From Rhodococcus sp. ARC_M6 (GTDB lineage: Bacteria > Actinomycetota > Actinomycetes > Mycobacteriales > Mycobacteriaceae), in NCBI RefSeq assembly GCF_022810305.1, contig NZ_JALGQH010000026.1, positions 21,708 through 85,707 on the forward strand: a stretch of DNA of 64,000 bases, read 5' to 3'. Positions 1-9,551 of the stretch are shown piece by piece (position 1 is the first letter of the stretch; each line of letters begins with the position of its first letter). A model generated the notes under the pieces. It saw only the letters and a list, made by a program, of their open reading frames with translations, was not told the DNA's origin and did not search any database. The position numbers were made by a program, and so were the translations under genes.

Positions 1-436
1 CGTCGACGATGGATGTCGCGGAGGTGATTCGGTAATACGCATACCCAACGCCGACAGTGGCGACAGCGAGGATGAGGAAAAAGTAACGTCGCTCGAATTT
101 CGTGCTGGTGGTTCGCTCGATGACTTCGGGTGTCGGCGTCGTTCCAAGTCCCAATCGCCAACCGATGGTTGCCAGTACGACCACAGCGATGTACCAGACC
201 GCAAGCAACGTCACGCCTGCAACTGTGAAAGGTGCGGGTTGAAGGAATCCGCGTAGATCCAGCCATGAGCCGGCCGGGCACCCCCCGGCCGAACACCAAC
301 CGATCAAGGAGGCCCAGGCAGTAAACGACCCCAAAACCGGCAACAGAATAATGACGGCCGGTGCGAGCCACCGTGTCGGCGTGCTGTTGTGTGGCGAATC
401 TTCGCCGGCCACTTTCGGCACGAAATCAGAATGCAT
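1..436 (-). CDS. Membrane protein, C-terminus cut by window edge
   Basis: Read from an ATG at 436 down to the left edge, the frame stays open for 145 codons. It begins MHSDFVPKVAGEDSPHNS and has hydrophobic stretches at about residues 23-40, 65-87 and 118-135, so it is an integral membrane protein. The segment between the first two is Cys/Gly-rich. I do not recognise the family. It is divergent from a flippase-like gene and near a sugar-phosphate transferase, which suggests, but does not prove, a role in surface polysaccharide assembly. The C-terminus lies outside the window. Confidence 0.6.
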   Translation of the reverse strand, partial: MHSDFVPKVAGEDSPHNSTPTRWLAPAVIILLPVLGSFTAWASLIGWCSAGGCPAGSWLDLRGFLQPAPFTVAGVTLLAVWYIAVVVLATIGWRLGLGTTPTPEVIERTTSTKFERRYFFLILAVATVGVGYAYYRITSATSIVD

Positions 437-701
437 GTTTGTCTTGGTGCGTCATTGCGCAACCATTCTGCGGCGGGCTGTACTGAGTTTGCGATCGGTA
501 CTGAGACTTTGCTCGGCGCAGAACGACCTCGAATCATTCATCGCCGAGTTCCCTCCGTCATAAAAGTGGCTCGATCTCAGCGAGCACGGCAGCCGATCCG
601 TCGCATACACTACTACAGGTGTCACCAGGAATTGTCTTGAGCAAATTGGATGCCCACTCGAGAAATATTGGGTTGGTGCGTCACGAAGTAGCCATTTCCA
701 T

Positions 702-1946
702 TTGTTCCGGAAAATTGGCTCTGCCTATCGTGCCTGCCGAGGCAGGGGAGTGCTGACGCGGGTTCGGTCAGTGGTAAACGTGAAGAGCGTTGAGCCATTG
801 GTACAGATTGTCGCGGGATTGGCGCTCAATGCATTCCCGGCAATTTTTATCGCAGTGTTCGCGCGAGTGGCGCCCATCGAGCAACAGGGGCGTCTTGCTG
901 TTTCGCTGGCGATCGGAACCTATGTGGCGCAACTGCTTTCAGCGTTCGTCGTAGAGTCCCGCCTGGCCACTCCAGAAGCTGATCACAAGATATCGATGCC
1001 CTGGTGGATTGCTTTGCTGAGCACAGTATCCGGGACCCTTCTCATCGTGAGTCCGACGGTTCCGCCAACTCCCGTCACGCTGATCGGAGTTTTGGGACTC
1101 TCGTCGGGCTTGTTGATGGCCCGAACTATCGGGGTGGTGCGGGGCAGATGGAAGCTGGAATCGGTGGCAGCGTCAATCCTCATGGTGGGCTGCTTGAGTG
1201 CTTTGGTCCTTGCCGTTCACGACAACTCCAATTGCGTCAGGGTTTTGGCGGCGGGTGCTCTATTGGCCATTCTCATCAGATGTTGGCCGTTGCCCGCCCA
1301 CCGCGACCTGGGTTTTCCACCTGACTTGACCAAAGCTGCGTGGGTTACCGGAGAAACCGCGACTGTCGGGATGGTGCAGCCGGCATTGTCGACTTTCATC
1401 CTTGCAGTTCTCGGACCGTCAGCTGCTGTTGGCTTCCGAGTTGTCTCCACCATTTCGGGGATTCTCGAACCGATCCTCGCCTACGGCCGAGTCCGTCAAC
1501 TCGCCCACGGGCACAAGGGAGAAGTAGCTCAAGTCGCGATGCTCCTGGTGGCCGGTACGATGGCAATTTTTATCGGCGCCTACCTGGGTATATGGAGTTT
1601 GATTTTCGGTCCGGCCTGGAACAGTTCACTGTATGTCGCTCTGGCAATCGCATGCGTGTGGAAGTTGTGCTTGCTCGTGACAACCATCCCCTTTGCAGCC
1701 CTGCGCCGGGCAGGGCGAACAAAGACGGTTTTCTGGCTGCGGGCGGCGAACACCGCTCTTTACGTGGTGTTCGGACTGACCTTCTTGTTCAGTTTCAACT
1801 CCAGCGCGGCGGTATTTCTCTCGTTTGTCATCACCGAAGTGCTCATGTTCGTTCCGTATCACTTGGTAGCAACGAGGTCGGCGCCGGAATACAACTCGGT
1901 CTTCGTCAGCGGAAAGCTAGCTCGACCCGCGTCCGAGAAGGCTTGA
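702..1946 (+). CDS. Polysaccharide flippase-like multi-spanning membrane protein
   Basis: This 414-residue protein has about ten to twelve hydrophobic segments. It has a basic N-terminus and a first helix pair around residues 35-85 of the kind seen in Wzx/MurJ-superfamily exporters of lipid-linked sugars. The start used is TTG at 702. GTG codons a short way downstream (for example near the VKSVEPL segment) are possible alternatives. It ends 14 bp from the convergent sugar transferase gene. The likely role is moving a lipid-linked glycan across the cytoplasmic membrane, inferred from topology and neighbour. There is no sequence-specific motif to confirm the substrate, and another polytopic transporter class is possible. 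Confidence 0.55.
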   Translation: MFRKIGSAYRACRGRGVLTRVRSVVNVKSVEPLVQIVAGLALNAFPAIFIAVFARVAPIEQQGRLAVSLAIGTYVAQLLSAFVVESRLATPEADHKISMPWWIALLSTVSGTLLIVSPTVPPTPVTLIGVLGLSSGLLMARTIGVVRGRWKLESVAASILMVGCLSALVLAVHDNSNCVRVLAAGALLAILIRCWPLPAHRDLGFPPDLTKAAWVTGETATVGMVQPALSTFILAVLGPSAAVGFRVVSTISGILEPILAYGRVRQLAHGHKGEVAQVAMLLVAGTMAIFIGAYLGIWSLIFGPAWNSSLYVALAIACVWKLCLLVTTIPFAALRRAGRTKTVFWLRAANTALYVVFGLTFLFSFNSSAAVFLSFVITEVLMFVPYHLVATRSAPEYNSVFVSGKLARPASEKA

Positions 1947-1960
1947 CGGCTGCACTCCCG

Positions 1961-3445
1961 TCATTCCGCTCGTTTGAAGACTGCCAGCACGGTCAGCATC
2001 AAGATCTTGACATCCAGCCACAGGGACCAGTTCTCGATGTAATAGTTGTCCCATTCGGCGCGGTCGGCAATGGATGTCTGTCCGCGCAAGCCGTTGACCT
2101 GAGCCCAACCCGTGACGCCGGCCTTGACGCGGTGTCGCTCGCCGTAGCGCCGGATCTGCGCCTCGAAAAGGGCTACGAACTCGGGGCGTTCGGGCCGGGG
2201 ACCGACCAGACTCATTTCGCCCCGCAGGACGTTGAGTAGTTGTGGGAGTTCGTCCATCGATGTCGATCGCATGAGTTTACCGATCCGGGTTCGTCGATCA
2301 GTTCCCTCGACGCCGCCCGGCGCGCTACCGATTTTCGGAACAAACGTCACGTCGTCTGGATCGGGTAGCCGCATTGAACGGAATTTAAGGCAGCCGAAGA
2401 CCTGACCGTTACGCCCCACACGATCTTGAGCGAAGAAGATCGGTCCGGGTGAACTCCAGCGCACCAACAGCATGAGTGTGAGGAAGAGCGGGGAGATCGT
2501 GAGAAGGATGCAGCCGGCGACGACTCTGTCGCTGATGTGCTTGGCCCGGAACTGCCAGCCGCGGGGATTGGTGTGAGGCACTGACAGCAAGGGCATACCG
2601 CCGATGTGGTCGATGAAGCTCTTCGAACCGATCACCTCATACATGCGAGGCACAACCCACACCCGGAGTCCATGCCGGTGGGCGACGCGGACTGCTCTAG
2701 CCAGTAGCTCCCCGTGAACTGTTGTAAATGCGATGACGAGACGCTCGGCCTGGGTCTTCGCGATAGCGTTTTCCAGTTGGTCGACTGCGCCCAGGTAGGG
2801 AACCTGATCGGACTTTGTCTTTTGGTCGCCGAGTGCGGGGGTTTCGTCCGACAACACCCCGACGGGGTTCATGCCGTGTTCAGGAGCCGCGAGCATACGA
2901 GCGATCACGTGCTGGGTGATCTGTCCGGATCCGATGATCAACGTGGGGGACACGAGATGAGAGTGTCGTTGCAGGCGCCGTTGGACCACCATACGAACCA
3001 GGCGGCCGAACGGGATGAGGATGCTCGCGCACACCCACAGTTTCGTGACGGCGGCACCGGGACGATCGGTAATCCCCACAAGGGCCAGGGTGGACAGCAG
3101 AAGCATGGCCGCGATCGAACCAGAGGAGAGGACCCCGAAGGCCTCGTCGAGGAATCGGCGGTTGAGTGATCGACGATACAACGAGCGCGCGCCAATGACG
3201 ATCACGAAAATAGGCACAAAGAGCGCGAGCCACCACAGGGGTGGATGCGGTGTACTTGACGTGGTCGCCCACCACCCTGCGAGTGCCACCGCAACCGACG
3301 CGGACAGCACGTCTATGGAAACAGTGATGACGGTGCTCAGTGGATCAGTGCGAATGAGTTGCTCGAATGTTTTTCGAGAATCCGAAGGCGTGGATGGGGG
3401 GCCGCCGGGGGTGGTCGAAAGATCGACCTCCAACAATTGTGGCAA
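1961..3445 (-). CDS. Polyprenyl glycosylphosphotransferase (sugar transferase)
   Basis: This 494-residue protein has the layout of WcaJ/WbaP-type initiating enzymes: four N-terminal membrane helices (about residues 35-125), a Rossmann-like CoA-binding-type middle domain (about 155-290), one further membrane helix (about 310-335) and a C-terminal bacterial sugar transferase domain. Visible catalytic-domain motifs are KFRSMR, the DELPQLLNVLRGEMSLVGPRPE region and KAGVTGWAQVNGLRG. It moves a sugar-1-phosphate from a nucleotide sugar onto polyprenyl phosphate, the first step of exopolysaccharide assembly. The open frame extends upstream to 3541, but the Cys-rich extension is implausible. I chose TTG at 3445 because a GGAG lies seven bases upstream. 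ATG at 3505 is an alternative. Confidence 0.85.
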   Translation of the reverse strand: MPQLLEVDLSTTPGGPPSTPSDSRKTFEQLIRTDPLSTVITVSIDVLSASVAVALAGWWATTSSTPHPPLWWLALFVPIFVIVIGARSLYRRSLNRRFLDEAFGVLSSGSIAAMLLLSTLALVGITDRPGAAVTKLWVCASILIPFGRLVRMVVQRRLQRHSHLVSPTLIIGSGQITQHVIARMLAAPEHGMNPVGVLSDETPALGDQKTKSDQVPYLGAVDQLENAIAKTQAERLVIAFTTVHGELLARAVRVAHRHGLRVWVVPRMYEVIGSKSFIDHIGGMPLLSVPHTNPRGWQFRAKHISDRVVAGCILLTISPLFLTLMLLVRWSSPGPIFFAQDRVGRNGQVFGCLKFRSMRLPDPDDVTFVPKIGSAPGGVEGTDRRTRIGKLMRSTSMDELPQLLNVLRGEMSLVGPRPERPEFVALFEAQIRRYGERHRVKAGVTGWAQVNGLRGQTSIADRAEWDNYYIENWSLWLDVKILMLTVLAVFKRAE

Positions 3446-3598
3446 TTTCCCACTCCATTCACGACACTTAAACAATTGTGTGCACTCACAATTAATCACA
3501 CTCATATGGGCGCAACAACATGGACCATAACAACCGCGCATGCTCGAGCGCGATGTGCTGTCTCAGTCGCCGAACAAAAGGAGTTCGGCGGCGGGTTT

Positions 3599-4297
3599 TT
3601 ACTGGTCGAAGATTACGTTTTGGACGACGTCGGCAAGGTCGGTCATGATCTGAATCTCACCGCTCGACCAATGACGCGGTTTGGTGTCCCAGGCGCATAG
3701 CGTCCCCACCGGGTGACCTGCGTCGTCGACGATCGGGATACCGATGTAGGCCCCCACCACGCCGCTTTGGGCGGCCGAATGATCCCGGAGTACCGGATGG
3801 TCGACAATATCGTCGATTATGAGGGGGGATCCAGTCACCACCGTGTATACACAAAGTGAGTCGGGGAGGGCATGAGTCCGTTGTTTCCCGTGGTCGCCGG
3901 AGCGGGACGCGATCCCCGCAGTGACCTGCTCGACGGTGATCATGTTCAGGGCGGCGTTCGGAATCCCGACCGCTTCGATGGTCAATCCGACTACCTGATC
4001 GACATCGGGATGGGGTCCAGGCTCGATTAGTCCGGTGGCGTAAACCGCGCGTAACCGTGCACTGTCGTTGATCACCGACCACACGGGGGACTGCCCCTGG
4101 CTGACGGTCGCACGCAACCCTTCCAGAATTGCGACTAGAGCGGGATCCTGAGACGTCCCGGTCATCGCAGCAAGGTGCTCACGAGATGTGGTGCCGGTTG
4201 GCGCTGGGGTATCCGCGGTCGGCTTTTCGGGTTCGTCTGCGCTGTCACCATTTGAATTGTCAGGACTCGTTGCGTCGGTGGGGCTCGGTGGTTTCAT
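3599..4297 (-). CDS. GAF-domain protein
   Basis: This 232-residue soluble protein has a low-complexity, acidic and Pro/Thr-rich N-terminus (about residues 1-50) followed by a GAF domain (about 75-230). Typical features are the SLCVYTVVTGSPLIIDD segment, GAYIGIPIVDDAGHPVGTLCAWD and the closing helix. It resembles stand-alone sensor GAF proteins of actinobacteria, which bind small ligands or haem and often partner kinases or cyclases. No output domain is present. The start is ATG at 4297, preceded by GAGAAGAG. The longer frame to 4324 lacks a better ribosome site. The ligand cannot be read from sequence. Confidence 0.75.
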   Translation of the reverse strand: MKPPSPTDATSPDNSNGDSADEPEKPTADTPAPTGTTSREHLAAMTGTSQDPALVAILEGLRATVSQGQSPVWSVINDSARLRAVYATGLIEPGPHPDVDQVVGLTIEAVGIPNAALNMITVEQVTAGIASRSGDHGKQRTHALPDSLCVYTVVTGSPLIIDDIVDHPVLRDHSAAQSGVVGAYIGIPIVDDAGHPVGTLCAWDTKPRHWSSGEIQIMTDLADVVQNVIFDQ

Positions 4298-5011
4298 TGC
4301 TCTTCTCTCGTGAATCGGTAGCAACTATATTTACCACCATGATTGGTCCGCTGGCACCGTATTACGAACGCCCATGCCTTTATCAAACTATTTCGTGTAT
4401 CGCCGCGGGACTGAAATAGATGGGCAAACCCTCGGCATCAGAAATGGAAGTTGCGACACAACCGTTCTCGACCGAAGAGCCCGACTCCGTGAGTCACTGT
4501 AATGCCCCGCTCATCGTCCCGAGAAGGCGACGCCTGACTCAGTGTTGCCAAATCTGGACGATCGCCCATGCTCCCGCCGAAACCGGAATCTGGCGGCAAT
4601 CCGCTACCAATGGGAAACTGATTCAGGAATTTTGTTGACGTGGGAGTCATTGCGCGTCGGGGCGGATAGCTGCAAGTTCCCTAGATCGGACTGATCGCAC
4701 ACGGCTAGTGAGCCGACACCGCAGGCGTCTGCCACTTTCAGTTAGCGCGAACGCGCTCGATCACCGAGACAGCGCCCTAGAAGTATTCAACTGTCGCGGT
4801 GCTGCGCGCCGACGTCAGCAAGGTGTCGTGAACGATGTTCGCCGGCATCTTCGTCGAACGGGCTTGCGTGCCGTCCGTCGAATCGTTCATCGAGAAGGAG
4901 CAGTCGCCGAGTGCAGTGGCGTCGACGGCTCCGTCGCATTTGATAGTGCGACCGCCAACAGCATCGGTGCGCCGACCGCGCAAACGATTCGGGCTACTGT
5001 CCGCGCAGGGC
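4298..5011. other. Intergenic stretch without convincing gene
   Basis: About 0.7 kb between the GAF gene and the ABC permease gene. Short frames exist on both strands but lack ribosome sites, family motifs or actinobacterial codon bias. In M. tuberculosis the gene after the equivalent permease (Rv1457c) is a CtaA-like haem A synthase (Rv1456c). No such sequence is present here, so the shared gene order breaks at this point. Confidence 0.5.
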
Positions 5012-5854
5012 CTATGTGAATTTGAACCAACGAACTGCGCCGACCGTTCCGAGGGCAGCCCAGACGACGAGGACCAGGATCGCGAACCAGTCCATGGATG
5101 TGGCGAGGGCGGCGTCGAGTGCGTAGGCCAACGCTCCGGACGGAACCAACCGCACCAAGGTCTGTACAGCGTCGGGAATGTCGCCGCTGACAAAGACCAT
5201 GCTGCCGATGCCTGCCATTGCGAACCACAGGATGTTGGCAAGTGCGAGAACGATTTCCGCGCGCAAGGTGCCACCGAGAAGAAGTCCGAGTGATGCGAAT
5301 GTGATGGTGCCCAAAGCGATGACTACTGCGCCGAGCAAGAGTTCCGTAAACGTCGGACGCCAACCCAATGCCAACCCGATCGCGCCTAGCAGTAGCGACT
5401 GCAGCGCGACGACGATGATGACGGATGCACTCTTGCCCGCGATGATTCCCCAACGTGGAAGTGGCGTCGCGCCAAGGCGTTTGAGGGCGCCGTATCGGCG
5501 GTCGAAGCCCACGGCGATGGCTTGGCCGGTGAAAGCCGTCGACATCACAGCGACCATCATGACGCCGGGAAGTACGGTGCTGACCCGGGAATCGCCGAGA
5601 TCGCCGATCGGTAGTAGCGACAATCCGATGAGCAACGTGATGGGGATGAACATGGTGAGCAGCAATTGCTCCCCGTTGCGCAGTAACAACGTCAGCTCGA
5701 GTTTGGTCTGTGCCGCCATCATTTTCGACGCGGAATTAGCGCGAGGATTGGGGGAGAAGGTCCCGGACTCGAAGCGGTTTTCGGCCAACCGTCGGTCCCG
5801 GGCGCTGTTCTGACTGTTCGACACTGTTTCGTTCACGATCTTGATTCCCGTCAT
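5012..5854 (-). CDS. ABC-2 type transporter permease (Rv1457c-like)
   Basis: This 280-residue protein has six predicted membrane helices (about residues 60-80, 95-120, 145-170, 175-200, 205-230, 250-275) and the ABC-2 exporter layout. A hydrophilic N-terminal tail of about 45 residues precedes the first helix. It is the last gene of a three-gene operon, mptB-like gene then ATPase then permease, and its start overlaps the ATPase stop by 4 bp. The pair should form an exporter. The order matches M. tuberculosis Rv1459c-Rv1458c-Rv1457c. The substrate is not established; the link with MptB makes an envelope component plausible. Confidence 0.85.
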   Translation of the reverse strand: MTGIKIVNETVSNSQNSARDRRLAENRFESGTFSPNPRANSASKMMAAQTKLELTLLLRNGEQLLLTMFIPITLLIGLSLLPIGDLGDSRVSTVLPGVMMVAVMSTAFTGQAIAVGFDRRYGALKRLGATPLPRWGIIAGKSASVIIVVALQSLLLGAIGLALGWRPTFTELLLGAVVIALGTITFASLGLLLGGTLRAEIVLALANILWFAMAGIGSMVFVSGDIPDAVQTLVRLVPSGALAYALDAALATSMDWFAILVLVVWAALGTVGAVRWFKFT

Positions 5855-6792
5855 CCCCTCAGATCACGACCCGTCAACTCGAGGAAGACGTCTTCCAAAC
5901 TACGTTGATCGACGCGAATGTCGTTGATCAGTACATTCTGCTCAGCGCACCATGTCGCCACCGTCGCGACTGTCGACGGCTCGATCGCGCCCTCGATCAA
6001 ATAAGTTCCGGGGTTGGATTCGGCGACGCGGAATCCCGCCAGGGACGTTGCCAAGGAGTCGACGCTCAACCCGGCGGTCGTGGTCAACCGCAATTGCCCT
6101 TCGGCGCCCTTGCTGGTCACCTCGGCCGGAGTTCCCGACGCGACGATGCGGCCGTGGTCGATGATGACCAACTCGTCGGCAAGCGCTTCGGCTTCGTCCA
6201 TGAGGTGAGTGGTGAGGAGGACGCTGACGCCGTCACGGCGCAGTGCGTCGATCAATTCCCACACCAACAGGCGAGCCTGGGCGTCGAGGCCCGCCGTCGG
6301 CTCGTCGAGGAAGACGAGCTCCGGGCGTCCGACGAGAGCGCAGGCCAGCGACAGTCGCTGTTGCTGGCCACCGGAGAGGCGCCGGTACGGGGTCTTCCGG
6401 GCGTCGGTCAGCCCGAGCTTGGACAGGAGCCAGGTGGGATCGAGTGGATCAGCGGAGTAGGCCGCGACGAGGTCGAGCATCTCGCCGGCCTTGGATCCGG
6501 GATACGCGCCGCCGCCTTGGAGCATCACGCCGATCCGGGAACGAACTTCTCCGGAGTCTGCGATGGGATCGAGGCCGAGAACGCGCACCGTGCCTGAATC
6601 GGGTGTGACAAAACCTTCACACATCTCGACTGTGGTGGTTTTTCCGGCACCGTTCGGACCGAGCAGGGCAACGACCTGCGCGGATTCAACGGTGAGATCG
6701 ATACCGTCGACGGCGCGCACACCGTCGAACGATTTGACGACACCTTCGATGCGCACGGCCGGCGTCGACGATCTTGAAGCTCTCGAGGTCAC
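5851..6792 (-). CDS. ABC transporter ATP-binding protein (Rv1458c-like)
   Basis: This 313-residue ATPase has Walker A GPNGAGKTT (about residues 44-52), Q-loop MLQGGG, signature LSGGQQQR, Walker B LVFLDEPTAGLD and the switch histidine in TTHLMDEAEAL. The tail after about residue 225 is the accessory domain common in drug- and polymer-exporting ABC ATPases. Four-base overlaps with both neighbours indicate translational coupling. It energises the adjacent ABC-2 permease. Confidence 0.92.
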   Translation of the reverse strand: MTSRASRSSTPAVRIEGVVKSFDGVRAVDGIDLTVESAQVVALLGPNGAGKTTTVEMCEGFVTPDSGTVRVLGLDPIADSGEVRSRIGVMLQGGGAYPGSKAGEMLDLVAAYSADPLDPTWLLSKLGLTDARKTPYRRLSGGQQQRLSLACALVGRPELVFLDEPTAGLDAQARLLVWELIDALRRDGVSVLLTTHLMDEAEALADELVIIDHGRIVASGTPAEVTSKGAEGQLRLTTTAGLSVDSLATSLAGFRVAESNPGTYLIEGAIEPSTVATVATWCAEQNVLINDIRVDQRSLEDVFLELTGRDLRG

Positions 6793-8543
6793 GGGGAATC
6801 AGCGTAAGCCCCCGGGGAGCCGACTTGGTCCGCTGGCCCGGATTTCGTGATTTCCGCTACTGGTTTGTCGATGCGCCAGGGAAGCGATTTACGGGTGATG
6901 TAGATCAACAATCCTGCGGTGATGATGGTGGCGACAACTGCTTGCACGATCATGAACGGCAGGTACTCGGCGCCGTTCGACATCAGCATGACACTGACTA
7001 TCGACGTGAAAACCACGGCCGGTACTCGGAAGATCGGTGCGGTTGCCCAGGCTGCGAGGGGGAGTATCGCCCACAGGAGATACCACGGCTGGACAACCGG
7101 GAAGAGTAGAACGATGGCGCCCAGCGCAATGCCGAGTCCGCCGACCGCGTGGATGCGACCCATGTAGACGGCCATCATCATTCGGGCCGTGATCAGTACT
7201 GCGACCAGATAAGCGATGGGTCGGGTGATAGTGAGAATCGCCGTCGTGTGGTCGCCGAGTCCGAGGAGCACTCCGACCAAACCGGTGCCGACGCCCAGGA
7301 TCGTGGGTATCGACATCCAGCTTCGAACGACCGTCGCAGTATTGAGCGTGTTGACCCAACCCATGCCCAGACCGCTGGCAACACTGATGAAGCCGATCAC
7401 CACGACGGTGACCGCAGCCAACAACGCCGCGGCTGAGAAGAACGACTTCCAGTTCCCGCCCCAGCGGCGGGCCAATGCCATTCCGACAAATCCGAGCGCA
7501 AGGAGGGACGGAATCTTGACGGTCGCTGACAATGCGATTAATCCGGAACCGGCGATCAGCAACGCAAGTGAGCGTCCACGGATGGGGCCCGCACCTTCGA
7601 CGGCTCGAAGCGCCACCTCGATTCCGGCGAGCATGAGTCCGAGCATGAGGGCTTCGTTATGGATTCCGGCAACAAGATGGAACAGCAGAAGCGGGTTTGC
7701 TGCACCGAGCCACAGCGAGCTGACTGCGGAGACCCCACATCGTTTGGCCAACCGAGGCAGGGCCCACACGATCAGTGCGACGCCGAAGAGGACGAGGAGG
7801 CGATGAAGGAAAATGCCGGCGACGATGTTGTCACCGGTCAGTGAGCTGATTCCGCGTCCGAGCCACAGGAAGAACGGCCCGTACGGAGCTGGTGTGTCTC
7901 GCCAGATCGTGGGAACAGTGCGAGTGAGAACGTGGTCGACACCGAGAGCAGCCTTGGGGCCGATCAAGTAGGGATCGAGTCCACGCGCCGCGATCTCGCT
8001 CTGCGCGAGGTACGAGTACACGTCCCGACTGAACATCGGCGGTGCGACGGACAGCGGAAGGATCCACAGCAGGAGCGTCCGGTCGAGCTGGGATCGGCTC
8101 ATTCTCCGCGGCGCACCCTTGCGGCTGCGCAGATCGCCGACGGCAAAACGGCCCATCATCAACCACGCGAGTACGACGAGAACTGTGCCGGTCATCGTCA
8201 TCGTGAGAGAAACGGTCGGCATGCGGCCCGGAAGGCTCAACACCCGCAGTCCGGCCGTCGGATTCTGGAGGACTGGCTGTGCGCCGGCGCCCAGGGCGCC
8301 GATTGCCATCAGTACCGAACCGGTGGCTCCGAATCGCCGAATCCCACGCAGCTGCGCGGTTTCTTTTTCGTTGAGCCCGGGTCGCTCGTCTTCGTCGCCG
8401 TGAAGAGCGGCCGTCATCGACTGTCGCGGCTTCGAACCGAAGGGGCGGACGCCGAGAACCGAAAGGGCTAGATGCTTGGGTTTGTCCAGCAGGATCGCGC
8501 GGGTGGACTGCGCGGTCGTCTTCTGCGTGGGGGTCTGTGGCAC
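6789..8543 (-). CDS. mptB: Alpha-(1->6)-mannopyranosyltransferase, MptB-like
   Basis: This 584-residue polytopic GT-C glycosyltransferase has about 13 hydrophobic segments. The first large extracytoplasmic loop carries the DVYSYLAQSEIAARGLDPY region, with the acidic residue expected for polyprenyl-phosphate-sugar enzymes. MptB enzymes extend the early alpha-1,6-mannan core of lipomannan and lipoarabinomannan using polyprenyl-phosphate mannose. Gene order (Rv1459c equivalent, divergent from sufR) supports the call. I chose GTG at 8543 (VPQTPTQKT). The frame runs to 8591, but the extra residues approach the sufR operator region. The ribosome site is weak, so the start is uncertain. Confidence 0.85.
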   Translation of the reverse strand: MPQTPTQKTTAQSTRAILLDKPKHLALSVLGVRPFGSKPRQSMTAALHGDEDERPGLNEKETAQLRGIRRFGATGSVLMAIGALGAGAQPVLQNPTAGLRVLSLPGRMPTVSLTMTMTGTVLVVLAWLMMGRFAVGDLRSRKGAPRRMSRSQLDRTLLLWILPLSVAPPMFSRDVYSYLAQSEIAARGLDPYLIGPKAALGVDHVLTRTVPTIWRDTPAPYGPFFLWLGRGISSLTGDNIVAGIFLHRLLVLFGVALIVWALPRLAKRCGVSAVSSLWLGAANPLLLFHLVAGIHNEALMLGLMLAGIEVALRAVEGAGPIRGRSLALLIAGSGLIALSATVKIPSLLALGFVGMALARRWGGNWKSFFSAAALLAAVTVVVIGFISVASGLGMGWVNTLNTATVVRSWMSIPTILGVGTGLVGVLLGLGDHTTAILTITRPIAYLVAVLITARMMMAVYMGRIHAVGGLGIALGAIVLLFPVVQPWYLLWAILPLAAWATAPIFRVPAVVFTSIVSVMLMSNGAEYLPFMIVQAVVATIITAGLLIYITRKSLPWRIDKPVAEITKSGPADQVGSPGAYADSP

Positions 8544-8659
8544 CCAGGAAGCGTAGCGGCTCCCTCTTTGTACGTAGACAGCTGCGAACAATGCGGGCAG
8601 TCCGACTATTCCGGAATGTAATGCAGGTTGCCCTTAGTGGACCTGCGCGGGTAATTCCG

Positions 8660-8676
8660 TCACACTTGTGTTGTGA
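8660..8676 (+). promoter_or_regulatory. SufR operator (ACACT-N5-TGTGA)
   Basis: The sequence TCACACTTGTGTTGTGA contains ACACT at 8662-8666 and TGTGA at 8672-8676 with a 5-nt spacer. This is the motif I recall for mycobacterial SufR. Its outer arms TCACA/TGTGA form a perfect inverted repeat. It overlaps the GTG taken as the sufR start, so the transcript is leaderless or the true start is downstream. Its place between mptB and sufR lets it act on the suf promoter. Confidence 0.75.
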
Positions 8677-9419
8677 AAAGAAATGCGACAGGTACTCGAA
8701 GTAAGGAAGATGCAGGTCAGAATGCTGCAGCCTCCTCGCAGAGTGCTGTCGCAACGCCGGTAACGGTGAGCGTCGAGGGGCAGACCCGTGCTGCAGTAGT
8801 CAAGTTGCTGCTCGAAGAGGGCCCCATCACAGCTTCCGAAATCGGCACTCGACTCGGCCTCAGCGCTGCAGGTGTCCGACGTCACATCGACGCGTTGATC
8901 GAATCCGGTGAGGCTCGCGCTGCATCGGCGTCGTCGCTCCGTCAGCGTGGACGTGGACGCCCGGCCAAGCAGTTTCAGATCACTGCCACCGGACGCGGCC
9001 GTCTCGGCCATGCCTACGACGATCTTGCGGGAGCCGCAATGCGTCAGCTCCGCGAAATCGGCGGAGATGCAGCAATCGAGGAGTTTGCGAAGCGTCGTGT
9101 CCAGGCAATCGTGGGAGACGTCGAACCGGCCGATCCCAGCGACGTGGCAAATGTCGAGGCGACGGCAGACGCTATCGCCGAAGCATTCAACTCCGTCGGA
9201 TTTGCCGCCTCGACCAGGCCGGTGGGCAACGGCGTTCAGATCTGCCAGCACCACTGCCCCGTTTCACATGTGGCAGAGGAATTTCCGGAACTGTGCGACG
9301 CCGAACAGGAAGCGTTCCGTCAACTTCTCGGCACTCACGTTCAACGTCTCGCGACCATCGCGAACGGTGACTGTGCTTGCACGACACACGTTCCCCTCGT
9401 ATCGAACGGGAGCAAATGA
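8673..9419 (+). CDS. sufR: SufR, Fe-S-sensing repressor of the suf operon
   Basis: This 248-residue regulator has a winged-helix domain (about residues 40-105; ITASEIGTRLGLSAAGVRRHIDAL is the helix-turn-helix) and a C-terminal cluster-binding part with cysteines in CQHHCPVSH, ELCD and GDCACTTH. SufR holds a [4Fe-4S] cluster and represses suf transcription when cluster supply is adequate. It is the first gene of the suf locus, as Rv1460 is in M. tuberculosis. The GTG start at 8673 sits inside the operator. A start further in, before the VSVEGQTRAAV segment, would keep the whole DNA-binding domain. Confidence 0.93.
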   Translation: MKRNATGTRSKEDAGQNAAASSQSAVATPVTVSVEGQTRAAVVKLLLEEGPITASEIGTRLGLSAAGVRRHIDALIESGEARAASASSLRQRGRGRPAKQFQITATGRGRLGHAYDDLAGAAMRQLREIGGDAAIEEFAKRRVQAIVGDVEPADPSDVANVEATADAIAEAFNSVGFAASTRPVGNGVQICQHHCPVSHVAEEFPELCDAEQEAFRQLLGTHVQRLATIANGDCACTTHVPLVSNGSK

Positions 9420-9551
9420 AACCTCCCGACCCTGTAGCCCCCAAATTTTCCCGTTAGTTCTTCACAGTCAGAATTGCTTGCCTCGCTTCGAACTCAGCCC
9501 TCGTAGCGAAGTAAGCAGCCGTCAAGAAACAAGACTCCGGAAGGAGCTCGC

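Noticed and set aside
4777..5010. Minus-strand frame beyond the ABC permease stop
   Set aside because: It is in a different frame, has no start signal or recognisable domain, and could at most be a remnant.
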